Below are positions 53,677 through 62,778 of a DNA stretch of 64,000 nt, piece after piece. The translations under genes were made by a program, and so were the position numbers. Each line of letters opens with the position of its first letter. Position 1 is the first letter of the stretch. Below the pieces are notes generated by a model. The model was not told where the DNA came from. It searched no databases and saw only the letters and a program-made list of their open reading frames with translations. Source of the DNA: Sphingomonas alpina (lineage in GTDB: Bacteria > Pseudomonadota > Alphaproteobacteria > Sphingomonadales > Sphingomonadaceae); contig NZ_CP061038.1 of the NCBI RefSeq assembly GCF_014490665.1, forward strand, positions 2,604,001-2,668,000. The letters run 5' to 3'.

Positions 53677-53699
53677 TATCATAAGTATTGCTAATGATA
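53677..53699. promoter_or_regulatory. Candidate LysR-type operator
   Basis: An inverted repeat TATCAT-11 bp-ATGATA contains a T-N11-A-type arrangement. It lies between the divergent arginase-like and LysR-family genes and 5 bp before the LysR start codon. LysR regulators commonly bind such sites to control the divergent gene and themselves. Confidence 0.4.
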
Positions 53700-53703
53700 T
53701 ACT

Positions 53704-54567
53704 ATGGCCGCCAGACTTCCGCCGCTGGACTCGCTGCGTGCGCTCGACGCCTGTGTCCGGCATTTGAATTTTACACGCGCCGCCGAGGAGCTCGGCATCA
53801 CTCAGGGCGCAGTCAGCCTGCGCATCCGAAACCTGGAGCGCGAGATCGGCCAGCCCTTGTTCGTGCGCCACGGGCCGCAGGTGCGCCCGACCGAAGCCGG
53901 CACCAGGCTGGCGTCGGACATGGCCGATATTCTGGTCCGCATCCGGAACGCAGTCGATACTGTGCGCGATCCGGTAAAGCGGCCGCTGCTGGTCAGCACC
54001 ACCCCGACATTCGCCAGCTTCCTGACTCCGTTTCTCGCCGAGTATCGCCAGCAACCTGGGGGCAACCCGATCCGCCTGGACGTGACACAGACGGTACGGA
54101 CAGTTGAACCCGGGCTCTGCGACGTCGCGATCCGCAGCGGCATCGGCGGATGGCCAGGGCTGGCGCAGGAATGCCTGCTCAGACTGAAGCGCACGCCGAT
54201 GCTATCACCCGTACTCGCGCGGCGGATCAACTGTGGCGAGGACCCCGCCATCCTGCTCCACGGTCCACTGATTACCGATCGCGGCTGGGAAGCCTGGTTT
54301 CGCGGTGCCGGCGTCGACCCGGTCGACATGGCGACCGGCACGATCGAATACCCCACCCAGGACTTGCTGGCGCAAGCAGCGGTCGCGGGCGAAGGCGTGG
54401 CGTTGCTGACCCCTGCACTGTTCGAACCTTTGCTCGCGAGCGGCGCATTGATCCAGCCTTTTGCCCATATGCTCGACGACGGCATGGGCTATTTCGTGGT
54501 CTACCGCGCGGTCGAAAGTCGTCCCGCTTTTATCGACTGGCTGATCGCGCTCTGCGCGCGGTACTGA
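53704..54567 (+). CDS. LysR-family transcriptional regulator (GcvA-like)
   Basis: A 287-residue regulator. The N-terminal winged helix reads LPPLDSLRALDACVRHLNFT, then RAAEELGITQGAVSLRIRNL and EREIGQPLFVRHGPQVRPTE. The ligand-binding domain begins near residue 92 and includes GEGVALLTPALFEPLLASG. The opening is the GcvA-like type. It is divergent from the Tat-type arginase-like gene and probably controls that gene and the coupled PD40 gene. Confidence 0.93.
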   Translation: MAARLPPLDSLRALDACVRHLNFTRAAEELGITQGAVSLRIRNLEREIGQPLFVRHGPQVRPTEAGTRLASDMADILVRIRNAVDTVRDPVKRPLLVSTTPTFASFLTPFLAEYRQQPGGNPIRLDVTQTVRTVEPGLCDVAIRSGIGGWPGLAQECLLRLKRTPMLSPVLARRINCGEDPAILLHGPLITDRGWEAWFRGAGVDPVDMATGTIEYPTQDLLAQAAVAGEGVALLTPALFEPLLASGALIQPFAHMLDDGMGYFVVYRAVESRPAFIDWLIALCARY

Positions 54568-54597
54568 ACGACACCGGCAACATCGCCGCGTTACGGG

Positions 54598-54957
54598 TCA
54601 GGCGGCAGTATTCGCATGCCGGTCCTGAAAGGCCGCACCCCATTCGCGCAGGCTGAGCAGGATCGGTTCAAGCGTCCGGCCCAGCGCGGTGAGCTCATAT
54701 TCCACCTTGGGCGGCACTTCGGGATAGACGATGCGCCGGATGATGCCGTCGGCTTCGAGCTCGCGCAGTTGCAGCGTGATCATGCGCGCCGTCGCATTCG
54801 GCGTCAGCCGACACAAGGCGTTGAAGCGTACCCGTCCCGGGAGAAGGTGAAAGACCAGCACCGGTTTCCAGATGCCGCCCAGCACGCTCATCGTCGCCTC
54901 GACCGCGCAGCCGGTCCGGCCGGCGCGGCGGCGCAGGTTGGGGGTAGTATCATTCAT
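54598..54957 (-). CDS. HxlR-family transcriptional regulator
   Basis: A 119-residue winged-helix regulator. The HxlR signature is present: GCAVEATMSVLGGIWKPVLV (conserved Cys and Gly-x-Trp-Lys), RFNALCRLTPNATARMITLQ, LRELEADGIIRRIVYPEVPP and KVEYELTALGRTLEPIL. The N-terminal Cys can be a redox or electrophile sensor in this family (as in YodB and QorR). It is divergent from an oxidoreductase gene with GTAC repeats between them. Confidence 0.93.
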   Translation of the reverse strand: MNDTTPNLRRRAGRTGCAVEATMSVLGGIWKPVLVFHLLPGRVRFNALCRLTPNATARMITLQLRELEADGIIRRIVYPEVPPKVEYELTALGRTLEPILLSLREWGAAFQDRHANTAA

Positions 54958-55010
54958 GATAGTACATGCTCATTTTGTACGTACTGACGCTATCGATCCT
55001 TCAGTACTAC
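54944..55010. promoter_or_regulatory. Candidate HxlR operator region with repeated GTAC
   Basis: The divergent gap carries GTAGTATCAT/ATGATAGTAC (near palindrome), TTGTACGTACTGAC and TCAGTACTACG. Repeated GTAC/AGTAC half-sites resemble QorR/HxlR-type operators. They lie between the HxlR and oxidoreductase start codons. Confidence 0.5.
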
Positions 55011-55043
55011 GTCCAGCCTCGCTTCAACAGCTGAGGATCACCC

Positions 55044-56042
55044 ATGCGTGCCTATCGACTGACCGATACCGACAGACCGCTCCTGCTTGTCGAGGAACCC
55101 GATCCGCTGCCCGGCCCCGGTGAGGTGGTCGTCGATCTCAAGGCGGCGACCCTCAACTACCGCGACACGATCGTGCGACAGGGCCGCTATGGCGGCGCGC
55201 AGCGGGCTGACCTGATCCCGTTATCAGATGGCGCCGGTGTCATTTCAGCGATCGGCGAAGGCGTCACGGACCGGCGGATCGGCGAGCGCGTCACGATCGG
55301 CTTCATGCCGAACTGGATCGATGGTGCGTTCAGCGTCACGAAACAGGCCGGTGCGCTGGGCGGCGGCTTTGTCGATGGCGTGCTGGCCGAGCGCATCGCT
55401 GTTCCCGCCAGCGGCGTGGTGCCCTTTCCCGATGCGTGGTCATTCGAGGAGGCGGCGGCCTATCCTTGCGCAGGCGTGACCGCTTGGGCGTGCCTGTTCG
55501 GCGGTGGCGGCATCCGGCCGGGCAGTAGCGTGCTGGTCGAAGGGACCGGCGGTGTCTCGACCTTCGCGTTGCAATTGGCCAAGGCGGCCGGGGCACAGGT
55601 GATTGCCACCTCCAGTTCGGACGCCAAGCTGGAGCGTGCCCGCGCGTTGGGGGCGGACGAGTTGATCAACTATCGCACCACGCCTGGGTGGGGCACCCGC
55701 GCGGCGGAGATCTCCGGTGGCGCGGGCGTGGACTTCGTGCTCGATGTCGGCGGACCCGGCACGCTCGATCAGGCACTCATCGCCGTCCGGTATGGCGGCG
55801 AGGTTGCGCTGGTCGGCGTGCTGACCGGCTTTGGCGGCCCGGTTAATACCGGCGCGATCCTGATGAAGGCGGTCGCGGTGCGCGGCGTCTATGTCGGGGC
55901 CGTCGCGGATTTGCGCGCGGCGATCGCGTCCGGTGTTCGTCCGGTCATCGATGAAGTGTTTGCGTTCGATCAGGCAGATGTGGCTTTTGCCCATCTGCGC
56001 GGCGCGGGCCACCAGGGCAAGATCGCGATACGCATCGCCTAG
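55044..56042 (+). CDS. Zinc-type alcohol dehydrogenase / quinone oxidoreductase-like protein
   Basis: A 332-residue MDR-superfamily oxidoreductase. The N-terminal GroES-like domain reads LNYRDTIVRQGRYGG, LIPLSDGAGVISAIGEGVTD and GERVTIGFMPNW. The NAD(P)-binding part reads SVLVEGTGGVSTFALQLAKA then AGAQVIATSSSDAKLERARA. Catalytic zinc-binding Cys/His positions are absent, so it is a zinc-free quinone-oxidoreductase-type enzyme. It is likely controlled by the divergent HxlR regulator, fitting a QorA/QorR-like pair. Confidence 0.88.
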   Translation: MRAYRLTDTDRPLLLVEEPDPLPGPGEVVVDLKAATLNYRDTIVRQGRYGGAQRADLIPLSDGAGVISAIGEGVTDRRIGERVTIGFMPNWIDGAFSVTKQAGALGGGFVDGVLAERIAVPASGVVPFPDAWSFEEAAAYPCAGVTAWACLFGGGGIRPGSSVLVEGTGGVSTFALQLAKAAGAQVIATSSSDAKLERARALGADELINYRTTPGWGTRAAEISGGAGVDFVLDVGGPGTLDQALIAVRYGGEVALVGVLTGFGGPVNTGAILMKAVAVRGVYVGAVADLRAAIASGVRPVIDEVFAFDQADVAFAHLRGAGHQGKIAIRIA

Positions 56043-56142
56043 CCGGCCGGACGGCGGCGCCGGCAATCGCTGGCGCCGCCGATCTGTCGAAGGACCGGGA
56101 TGATGGCCGGGGCCACCATGAACCAGGTGCGTCCAAGAAAGA

Positions 56143-56227
56143 TGGTGCGGGCGGTGGGAATCGAACCCACACTCCTCTCGGAACCGGATTTTGAGTCCGG
56201 CGCGTCTACCAATTCCACCACGCCCGC
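56143..56227 (-). tRNA. tRNA-Leu(CAA)
   Basis: An 85-nt tRNA. The acceptor GCGGGCG/CGCCCGC pairs perfectly, and A plus an encoded CCA follows. The anticodon stem CCGGA/TCCGG surrounds the loop CTCAAAA, giving anticodon CAA. A long variable arm (type II) and TTCGATTCC in the T-loop fit leucine tRNA. Confidence 0.96.
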
Positions 56228-56274
56228 ATGCCGACGAGGCGCTTTTAACGGCCACTGATCGACGATTTAAGAGC

Positions 56275-56412
56275 CTATAGGCGAGCGCCTTGCGAATTTC
56301 CAGACCCTGACTTCAGTTCTTTCTCGATGTCGGTTTCAGGCTGGATCCGAAATAGAATCGCATCTTCGCAGGCTGCCCAGGCTTCAAGCTTTTCGACGGC
56401 GTAGGTCCTCAG
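56275..56412 (-). pseudogene. Possible remnant of a small protein gene
   Basis: A coherent-looking frame reads LRTYAVEKLEAWAACEDAIL, then FRIQPETDIEKELKSGSG and ends NSQGARL. No ATG/GTG start or ribosome-binding site precedes it, and the frame is closed by a stop 3 codons upstream. It may be the decayed 3' end of a gene. The gap 56228-56580 holds nothing else supportable. Confidence 0.25.
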
Positions 56413-56580
56413 CGAATTGCCTCACAAAGCAGCGGACAAAAGAACGGGCTGCAGGAAGTTCGGCTGCACCCGATCGATCTTGGCTTCGATCGGGCGTTTT
56501 CAAAGTTGGCATCCCGCGACATATGCAAAAGGCCTCGGCCTCGTTGGGCACGTCCATCAAGATCGACGGAGAAGTTCGTA

Positions 56581-58272
56581 TTATACGGGTAGCGGCGCCC
56601 GAGAGGCAGTAGGCACCAACGCTCGCGCTGACCCGCCATTTCTTGCAGGCTCAATTCCGCGCCCGTTAATCCGTACCACTGGAACGATATCCGGACCTGC
56701 GGTCATATCCAATTCAAGCGCTTCGGCGCCATGCCGATACGTGACCTCTCCGCCGCCGAGCAGTTCCACACGCTCGATTCGTCCTGGCCAACGCGTGGCG
56801 CCCAGCGCCGCGATCTTCACCTTACCGCGGGGCGGCTTCAGGAAGAAGATGTTCAGTGCGCCGCCCTTAACCGTAAAACGCACATCGCGTGTATCGAAGC
56901 CCTTGAACGAGCCCTCATTCTGCATGCCGACGGCGAGTTGCGTCGGCCCCTCGCCATAGACATGGAATGGCCGCGAACCGAAGATCGCGCTGCCGTTGAT
57001 CGCCATCCACCTTGCGAGATCGTCGAGGATACGCTCTTCCTCGGCATCGATCGTGCCGTCGCCGCGTTGCGGGATCGAAAGCAGCAGATTGCCGTTCTTC
57101 GAGACGACGTCGACGAGCCGCTGGACGACATCCTCGGCCGATTTGTAGCTGCGGTCGGTGAAACGCGCGCGATTGTAGAACCAGTCGCCGATGCAGGTGT
57201 CGGTCTGCCATGGTTCTTCCCACAAACGGTCGGAAAAGCCGCGCTCGACATCCTGCACGAGCCCGAACCGCGCATAGGGTTTCAACTGCTTGGCGGTCAG
57301 GACGACATCGACCTTGCCATGCCAACGAATGGAGCGGTTGTAATAATCCGCCGCCGCCGCCAGCCCGATCGGCCCGAACGGCAATTCGTAATTGTCCATG
57401 TAGCAGAAATCGGGGCGATATTTCTCGATCAGATCGGTCTGTCGCAACAGCCATTGCCGCGCATAACGCGCATCGCCCGGCGGCGCGGTTTCGATCCACT
57501 GGCCGTCATGCGCCGCGTGCCACGTGTCCATTGCCGCGATCGTGTCGATCTCGTCGGGCGCAACCATATGGCGTCCGGTGTAGAGCGCCTGCGGATCAAG
57601 CCCCTGCCACCATTTGCCGCGCCCGTCCGCCGCCGTCAGCCGATAGGCGTCGTAACGCTGGCCCTTGCGCGGCCCCTCTGGGTCGTAACCATAAGCGGGC
57701 TGATACCAGTGCCAGGCATGCGAGGCGTGGTTCGAGACACCGAAGCGGAGCCCGGCCGCCCGCGCGGTCTTCGCCCAGATGCCGACCACGTCACGCTTCG
57801 GCCCGACGCGCATGCTGTTCCAGGCGTGATGCGCGCTGTCATAACAATCGAGATTGTCGTGGTGGCAGGCGAGCGAAACGAAATATTTCGCCCCGGCTTT
57901 CACAAAGCGCTTCATCAGCGCATCGGGGTCCCATCGATCGGCGGTCCAGCGATTCTGGATCTCCATCATGCCGGTGTCGGCAGGATGGCCATACGTTTCC
58001 AGGTGATGCCGGTACATCGGATGTCCCTGCATATAGAGCAGTCGGCCGTACCAATCGCCCTGCTCCGGCACCGATTGCGGACCCCAATGCGACCAGATCC
58101 CGAACTTCGCATCACGGAACCAGTCAGGGTAGCGATAATGCTCGACGAGCGAGGGCCAGGTCGGCTGGACCGGCCCCGTCGCGACGACGCCGCGACGCGC
58201 CAGCGCGGGCATCGCCGGCATCGCAGCGAGGCCGGCGAGCACACCGCGCCGATGCCATCCGGCCGGCATCAT
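56581..58272 (-). CDS. GH29 alpha-L-fucosidase
   Basis: A 563-residue exported fucosidase. An N-terminal RR-containing signal (WHRRGVLAGLAAMPAMPALA) suggests Tat or Sec export. GH29 motifs are YPDWFRDAKFGIWSHWGPQS, YFVSLACHHDNLDCYDS, the nucleophile Asp near residue 290 (DFCYMDNYELPFG) and VVSKNGNLLLSIPQRGDGTI. A C-terminal beta-sandwich follows. The start overlaps the GH31 stop (ATGA). It is last in the GH74-GH35-GH31-GH29 operon, where it would remove terminal fucose from fucosylated xyloglucan side chains. Confidence 0.92.
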   Translation of the reverse strand: MMPAGWHRRGVLAGLAAMPAMPALARRGVVATGPVQPTWPSLVEHYRYPDWFRDAKFGIWSHWGPQSVPEQGDWYGRLLYMQGHPMYRHHLETYGHPADTGMMEIQNRWTADRWDPDALMKRFVKAGAKYFVSLACHHDNLDCYDSAHHAWNSMRVGPKRDVVGIWAKTARAAGLRFGVSNHASHAWHWYQPAYGYDPEGPRKGQRYDAYRLTAADGRGKWWQGLDPQALYTGRHMVAPDEIDTIAAMDTWHAAHDGQWIETAPPGDARYARQWLLRQTDLIEKYRPDFCYMDNYELPFGPIGLAAAADYYNRSIRWHGKVDVVLTAKQLKPYARFGLVQDVERGFSDRLWEEPWQTDTCIGDWFYNRARFTDRSYKSAEDVVQRLVDVVSKNGNLLLSIPQRGDGTIDAEEERILDDLARWMAINGSAIFGSRPFHVYGEGPTQLAVGMQNEGSFKGFDTRDVRFTVKGGALNIFFLKPPRGKVKIAALGATRWPGRIERVELLGGGEVTYRHGAEALELDMTAGPDIVPVVRINGRGIEPARNGGSARALVPTASRAPLPV

Positions 58273-61133
58273 CCGCGCTTTCTGACGGTGACCGCAGCGC
58301 CGGTATAAGTCACCTCGGCATCATAGCCATTGTCATCGCTCACCGGTTTGCCTGGCGAGACCCACTTCACGCGGATCGTCCGCGTCGCGGGCATGCCCGT
58401 CCAGCCGGCTCCTTCGCGCGCACCGATCGTGACCACGCCGCTGCGGTCGTCATAACTCATGGGGATACGACTGAACGCGCCAGTCTTGTATCGTTCGCTG
58501 CGCCCGTCATCTTCGTACAGCGAGAAGCTGCCGTTCGCGCCGGCATAGACCGCGATGGTCAGCGGCGCACCGCGCTTCTCGTCGACATATTGCGTCACCG
58601 GCCCGATCGGCACCACCGCGCCTGCGCGAACGAACAGCGGCATGCGTTCGAACGGTGCATCGACCGTGGCGCGCGCACCCCCGCGATAGGCCTTGCCGGT
58701 CGAGAAGTCGTACCAGTTCCCGGTGCCGGGGAAATATACGCTGCGGGTGCGTGCCTTGTAGTCGGTGACCGGTGCGACAAGGAACGCGTCGCCAAACAGA
58801 TATTGGTCGTCGATCCGCCGTGCCTTCACATCGGCCGGGAAATCCATCGCCAGGCCGCGCATGATGCTGCCGTCCTTCACATAGGTATCGGCGCCGAGCG
58901 TGTAGATATACGGCATCAAGCGATAGCGCAGCATGTCGTACCAGACCATCGAGGCACGCATCGGTGAACCTTCGGGGCTGATTTCGTAAATCTCGCGATA
59001 CGGGAATTCACCATGGCTGCGGAACAGCGGGGAGAAGGCGCCGAACTGGAACCAGCGCAGATTGAGTTCGCGCCATTCGTCGAGATTGGCCGCGGTCGGG
59101 ACCTTGGTCGAATAGCGATCCTCGAGCGCGAAGCCGCCAATGTCATGGGTCCAGTTGGGAATGCCCGACATTGAGGCGTTCACGCCGGCAGAAATCTGCG
59201 CACGCAGATCGTACCAGCGGCTCGCCACATCGCCCGACCAGATCGCGGCGCCGTAACGCTGCAAACCGCCAAAGCCCGAACGGGTCAGCAGGAACGGCCG
59301 CACATCGGGTTTATAGCTGGTCCATCCGTCGAAAAAGGAGCGCGCGTTCATCAACGGGTAGCTGTTGAAGAACTGCGCGGCCGGGCCCATCGCGGTCGGC
59401 CCCATCGTATCGATCCGCTCGGGAATCGACAGGTTCGAATGCATGTCGGGCTCGCTCGCATCCGCCCACCACGCATCGACGCCGAATGTCGCCAGCCGGT
59501 CCTCGACTTGCTTCCAGAAGATGCGACGTCCTTCCGGCGCATAGGGATCGTAGAAAGTGCTCTTATACCCCGGCCCGACCCAGTCGGTGTTCCCCTGGCG
59601 CAGATTGCCCTGATAGGTGAGCCCCTTGGCGGTCAGTTCCTTGTAGGTATCGGTGGTCGGATAGAATTTCGGCCAGACCGAGATCATGAAATTGGCATTG
59701 TCGCCATGGACCTGGTCGATCAGCACCTTGGGATCCGCAAAGCGTTTCGGATCGAAGCGATGGCTGCCCCAATCGTCGTCGCGCCAGTAGCGCCAGTCGA
59801 GCACGATATTATCAAGCGGGATGTTCAGCGAGCGGTACTTCTCGACGACGTCGGTGATCTCCTTCGACGTGTCGTAGCGCTGGCGCGACTGCCAGAAGCC
59901 ATAGGCCCATTTAGGCATCATCTCCGCCTTGCCGGTCAACTGGCGATACCCCGCGATCACGCCATCCATGCTGTCGCCCGGGACGAACCAGTAATTCTTG
60001 GCCTGCGCCACGTCGCTGGTCAGCCACACCGAATGGCGATCGGGCACGGGCAGCGGATCGCTATGGAGCAGCGCCATATAGCCCGCATTGGGCTCCCATT
60101 CGATCCGGATCGCGACGGGCTTGCCCTTGGTCATTGGCAGGTCGAAATTGGCGTACCAAGGGTTCCAGTTCTGCCGCCAACGATCCAGCACCAGCTTTCC
60201 GTCGGCATAGAGTTTGTAATAGCTCGAGCCGTAGAGCTGGAATTTATGGATTCCGGTCGCGTCCGGCAGTACGTCGCCGGTCCACACCACGGTCTGTTTC
60301 TGCACCGCATTGCCGGCAGTGTTCTGACCACCAGTCGCTGCGACCGTCTTCGCCTTGGCCGCTTCGGGCCATTTCGCCTGATCCTTCAGGAACTGATAGT
60401 CGATCGTCGCTTCCTGCCGCGTCATGGCGGATTTGCCGTCGAGGAAATATTCCGCCTTCCAGCCGGCCTTGCCGCCGCTGGAGACGCTCATCCCCTCGCC
60501 GACCAGGGTATAGGGCTTGGGATTCCCAAAGCGGCTGATCCCGTCATTGTCCCACAGCAAGCCGTATTTCTTCGTCGAGATGACGAAGGGGACGGCGATG
60601 TCCATATTGTGCTGGGCGAGTTCGACGTCCTCGCCATTATAATCCATCTGCGAATTCTGATGCTGGCCGAGGCCGTAAAGCCCCTCATCGGTCCCGCGAT
60701 TGAACTGCTGCGAGACGGCGACGAATGGCTTACCCTCGATCGTCGTCGGCCGGAATACCGGGGCCGCGCTTTCGCCAAGCAGAACGCGCCCGGCGGCGTC
60801 GAGGAAGCGGACCTGCCCGGTCGTCAGATCGACATCGGCGACAGCCTTCGCCGCCTTGACCACGACATGACCCTTCGTCTCGGCGACAGTAAACGGCCCT
60901 GTAACCGGCGGATTGGGCGCCATCAGGCTGGGCGTGCGGGTGATGCCCTCAACGCCCCTGGGCAGGGCGACGATATGAATGATGCCCTCACCATGGACAG
61001 AGAGCTCGACACGCGCCGCCGGACCGTTGGCAGGCGTCACCACCACGCCGTCCGTCGTCTTCTGCCACGTCTGCGCTTGCGCCGTTCCGATAGCGCTACC
61101 AAGCATGAGCACCGCGATGATTGCTCTTTTCAT
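58269..61133 (-). CDS. GH31 alpha-xylosidase with PA14-like insert
   Basis: A protein of about 954 residues. The signal peptide is IIAVLMLGSAIGTAQAQ. An N-terminal beta-sandwich is followed by a PA14-like insert (about 240-340: DATGIHKFQLYGSSYYKLYA, then DGKLVLDRWRQNW). The GH31 barrel has VLDWRYWRDDDWGSHRFDP and the nucleophile Asp near residue 557 (DAWWADASEPDM). The acid is probably in the GNWxxDIGGF-like WTHDIGGFALEDR. GH31 proteins with PA14 inserts in such loci, such as Cellvibrio Xyl31A, are alpha-xylosidases on xyloglucan oligosaccharides. The start at 61133 is chosen for GGGGATGAAC spacing. Confidence 0.9.
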   Translation of the reverse strand: MKRAIIAVLMLGSAIGTAQAQTWQKTTDGVVVTPANGPAARVELSVHGEGIIHIVALPRGVEGITRTPSLMAPNPPVTGPFTVAETKGHVVVKAAKAVADVDLTTGQVRFLDAAGRVLLGESAAPVFRPTTIEGKPFVAVSQQFNRGTDEGLYGLGQHQNSQMDYNGEDVELAQHNMDIAVPFVISTKKYGLLWDNDGISRFGNPKPYTLVGEGMSVSSGGKAGWKAEYFLDGKSAMTRQEATIDYQFLKDQAKWPEAAKAKTVAATGGQNTAGNAVQKQTVVWTGDVLPDATGIHKFQLYGSSYYKLYADGKLVLDRWRQNWNPWYANFDLPMTKGKPVAIRIEWEPNAGYMALLHSDPLPVPDRHSVWLTSDVAQAKNYWFVPGDSMDGVIAGYRQLTGKAEMMPKWAYGFWQSRQRYDTSKEITDVVEKYRSLNIPLDNIVLDWRYWRDDDWGSHRFDPKRFADPKVLIDQVHGDNANFMISVWPKFYPTTDTYKELTAKGLTYQGNLRQGNTDWVGPGYKSTFYDPYAPEGRRIFWKQVEDRLATFGVDAWWADASEPDMHSNLSIPERIDTMGPTAMGPAAQFFNSYPLMNARSFFDGWTSYKPDVRPFLLTRSGFGGLQRYGAAIWSGDVASRWYDLRAQISAGVNASMSGIPNWTHDIGGFALEDRYSTKVPTAANLDEWRELNLRWFQFGAFSPLFRSHGEFPYREIYEISPEGSPMRASMVWYDMLRYRLMPYIYTLGADTYVKDGSIMRGLAMDFPADVKARRIDDQYLFGDAFLVAPVTDYKARTRSVYFPGTGNWYDFSTGKAYRGGARATVDAPFERMPLFVRAGAVVPIGPVTQYVDEKRGAPLTIAVYAGANGSFSLYEDDGRSERYKTGAFSRIPMSYDDRSGVVTIGAREGAGWTGMPATRTIRVKWVSPGKPVSDDNGYDAEVTYTGAAVTVRKRG

Positions 61134-61164
61134 GTTCATCCCCTTCATCTTTCTCAGGCACCGC

Positions 61165-62778
61165 TCAGCGGTAACGCCCCATTGTGACCTTCAATATCTG
61201 CGGCCGGTCGAGCAGATTGATTCCATAATCGGTCTGATCGCCATTCCATATCCGGGCCATGACCCATTTGCCGTCGCGGAAAACACCCTCCTCGACGCGA
61301 ACGACCAGGCCATTCGGCTTGCCATCGGCCGTACCGAAATTGAGTCGGACATGGTCGCCGACAATGAGGAATTCGTTGGCCGAAAGCTGGGCGATGGCAA
61401 CGCCGCCGATCGGATCCTTGCCCCATGGCGCGGGTTCGGATTTGAGCCAGGTCCAGTCCTTCATGCCGAACTGCCACTCGCCCCATGACGCAGCGATCGT
61501 CCAGTCGCCCATCACCGTCGCCTGAGCCGTGCCATCGTCGGGCTTCGCCGCTCCCCATGTCGGATGCTCGAAGGCAATTCGCGCCCAATCACGCATGATC
61601 GACCCGATCGCGGCATAAGGCAGCGCAAGCGGTTCGAGCGTTGCGTCGTCCAAATCCTTCGCGCCGAGCGGATAGTTGAAATAGCCGGTCGCATCGAGCC
61701 CGAACGGCGCATAGCCAATCGCGCCACGCCCCAGCGCGGCATAGAAAAAGCGGTGAAATTCGCGCGCATTGCCGATCTCTGGCACCATCAGCGCGTTGTC
61801 CGGACGGGCATATTTGTCGAGATACTGAACGACATTCGCGCTCGCCCGATCATAAATATCGGGCGCGGCAAAATCGATATTCGGGCCGGCCGCCTTCCAG
61901 ATGTCGAGCACGTCCTGCTGTGGCCCACCACTCGCCACGCCATCGGGATCGGGCACGTTCGAGGGACCGGCCAGTGCCGCATTGACGTACATCGGCAGCG
62001 GCTTGATCGCCTTGCCCGCCGCCGCGATCGCGTCGACATAGGACGCGACATACCAACTGTTGAAGGCACGATCGGCCTGCGCGCCGAACGCCTCCGTCCA
62101 GGTGCCGCGCTTGCCGGTCCGCGCCGCCAGCACCGCCGGGATCGGCTTGGCGAACAGCGCATTCGCGGCGGCCGAATAGTCACGCGGGTTGCGATAGCTG
62201 CCGGTTTCGTTCTCGGGCTGAACCAGGATCACAGTGTTCTGCGCGTCATGATCGCGCAGATATTCCATCACCTTCACGAAAGCGCGCCGATCGGCAGCAA
62301 GCGTGGCCGCACCATGCGCGCTCAGCACGCCATGGTCCTTGCCGTCCTTGGTTTTCATGCGCGGGAAGCGGCGGTTGTCGAGCTTCACCCAGTCAGGCGT
62401 ATAGGCGAAAGAGGTATTCTTCCACGTGCCGAACCACAGCAGTACGACGCGCTTGTCATGCTTGCGCGCGGCATCGAGCAGCGTCTGGAGAAAAGACAGG
62501 TCGAACCGCCCCTCGACCGGCTCGACCTGCTGCCAGGCGATCGGCACCTCGACCGTATTGGCGTGAACCCGGTCGAGCACCGCCCAGGCGGCATCGAGCG
62601 GCGCGGCATAGTTGCTCGAATTATTGACCTGCCCGCCGAGGATCGTGAACGGCGCGCCATCCACGATCAGCGCGTGGCGGCCATTCTTCGAGACGATCTT
62701 CGGCACCGGCGTCGCCTGCTGTGCTAAAGCCGTGCATGGTAATGCCGCTAGCAAGGCGGCCGCGACCAGCTTCATCAT
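61165..62778 (-). CDS. GH35 beta-galactosidase
   Basis: A 537-residue exported galactosidase (signal MMKLVAAALLAALPCTALA). The GH35 barrel opens with ALIVDGAPFTILGGQVNNSS and VEVPIAWQQVEPVEGRFDL. Acid Glu is near residue 190 (VILVQPENETGSY) and nucleophile Glu near 333 (ALMVPEIGNAREF). The C-terminal segment fits the GH35/DUF5597 group. In Cellvibrio the equivalent Bgl35A removes galactose from xyloglucan side chains. The start overlaps the GH74 stop (ATGA) and the GH31 gene starts 31 bp after its stop. Confidence 0.91.
   Translation of the reverse strand: MMKLVAAALLAALPCTALAQQATPVPKIVSKNGRHALIVDGAPFTILGGQVNNSSNYAAPLDAAWAVLDRVHANTVEVPIAWQQVEPVEGRFDLSFLQTLLDAARKHDKRVVLLWFGTWKNTSFAYTPDWVKLDNRRFPRMKTKDGKDHGVLSAHGAATLAADRRAFVKVMEYLRDHDAQNTVILVQPENETGSYRNPRDYSAAANALFAKPIPAVLAARTGKRGTWTEAFGAQADRAFNSWYVASYVDAIAAAGKAIKPLPMYVNAALAGPSNVPDPDGVASGGPQQDVLDIWKAAGPNIDFAAPDIYDRASANVVQYLDKYARPDNALMVPEIGNAREFHRFFYAALGRGAIGYAPFGLDATGYFNYPLGAKDLDDATLEPLALPYAAIGSIMRDWARIAFEHPTWGAAKPDDGTAQATVMGDWTIAASWGEWQFGMKDWTWLKSEPAPWGKDPIGGVAIAQLSANEFLIVGDHVRLNFGTADGKPNGLVVRVEEGVFRDGKWVMARIWNGDQTDYGINLLDRPQILKVTMGRYR

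Noticed and set aside
56143..56580. tRNA-Leu as the integration site of a xyloglucan island
   Set aside because: The tRNA 3' end points away from the operon, and no duplicated tRNA end or integrase is visible.
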